Assembly: GCA_965262425.1 (NCBI GenBank)
Contig: OZ253536.1
Location: forward strand, 3,100,001 to 3,164,000
Source: CAZOZZ01 sp965262425
GTDB lineage: Bacteria > Acidobacteriota > Terriglobia > 20CM-2-55-15
DNA: 64,000 nucleotides
Direction: 5' to 3'
The notes under the pieces are model-generated. The model ran no database searches. It had not been told where the DNA came from and saw only the letters and a program-made list of their open reading frames with translations. Shown one piece after another: positions 63,772 through 64,000 of this stretch. Every line of letters starts with the position of its first letter. Positions within the stretch are counted from its first letter, which is position 1. The translations under genes and the position numbers were made by a program.

Positions 63772-64000
63772 ATGAAAGATCCAGCGCCACGTAAAAACGA
63801 GATTCGGGATTGGCTGACCGAACGGGTGGCCGAGGCCATGGACCTGGCGGTCGCCGATGTCGAGCCCTCGGAGGCTTTTTCCAATCACGGCCTGGCATCG
63901 CGTGACGTTGTTGAGATCTCCGGCGATCTGGAGGATTGGCTCGGAGTCCCGCTCTCGCCGACCCTGCTCTACGACTATCCAACGATCGACGAACTCTCCC
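63772..64000 (+). CDS. Acyl carrier domain, start of a carrier protein or polyketide synthase (cut by window end)
   Basis: 76 codons visible. A PKS-type carrier with serine in SNHGLASRDVVEISGD and PLSPTLLYDYPTIDELS, the usual end of helix 3. It may be a free ACP or the loading module of a long synthase. FAAL followed by a carrier is a normal start of lipid-primed assembly lines. Confidence 0.8.
   Translation, partial: MKDPAPRKNEIRDWLTERVAEAMDLAVADVEPSEAFSNHGLASRDVVEISGDLEDWLGVPLSPTLLYDYPTIDELS

Overview
The window looks like a metagenome-derived chromosome segment of an acidobacterium (GC roughly 58-60%). This rests on two very large MacB-like permeases of the type common in Acidobacteriota (one translationally coupled to a PadR regulator), bacillithiol genes, a pilMNOPQ operon and a secreted serine hydrolase. 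No rRNA or other taxonomic marker is present, so the placement is an inference.

Layout. (1) 1-420: end of an unknown membrane protein, a promoter followed by two hairpins, and tRNA-Thr(CGT). (2) 1.1-15.5 kb, minus strand: HTH regulator, pilM-N-O-P-Q, Roadblock protein, accB, accC, thiE, a membrane protein, a DapA-family aldolase, bshC and bshA. pilQ is split by a complete ISL3-family element with an 8-bp target duplication, and its 3' part also has a T-tract frameshift. (3) 15.9-32.5 kb: ECF sigma/anti-sigma/YbjQ operon, SorAB-type sulfite dehydrogenase, aquaporin-ArsC pair, PadR plus giant permease, a frameshifted P450, an AlkD-like repair protein, a methyltransferase, a second giant permease, a lipoprotein of the HpcH/HpaI aldolase family and a serine hydrolase. 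(4) 32.5-57.9 kb: a mosaic of mobile DNA. It begins at tRNA-Gly(CCC) with an integrase stump and holds IS3, a zinc-ribbon tyrosine recombinase, three IS630 copies, IS1380, IS1182, IS1 and IS6 remnants, an ISL3-derived MITE and many broken genes. Intact cargo includes an O-methyltransferase, a DAHP synthase-chorismate mutase/prephenate dehydratase operon behind an aromatic-rich leader peptide and terminator, a DUF4159/TPR pair, a SpoIIE-type phosphatase, and a secreted kinase-like/PPP-phosphatase pair. (5) 58-64 kb, plus strand: the start of a biosynthetic cluster. It has FkbK-, FkbJ- (ACP), FkbI- and FkbH-like genes (the hydroxy/methoxymalonyl-ACP extender set), then a fatty acyl-AMP ligase, an APH-fold kinase and a carrier protein cut by the window end.

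Most notable: the attenuator ahead of aroG-pheA, with a prephenate dehydratase lacking its ACT domain; the secreted kinase-like/phosphatase couple; the extender-unit cluster; the clean IS insertion in pilQ; two MITE families traceable to full-length IS elements in the same window; and the integrase with an archaeal-looking zinc ribbon. Three genes (pilQ, P450, fkbH) each carry a single-base frameshift, two of them in T-tracts, so sequencing error must be excluded before calling them dead.
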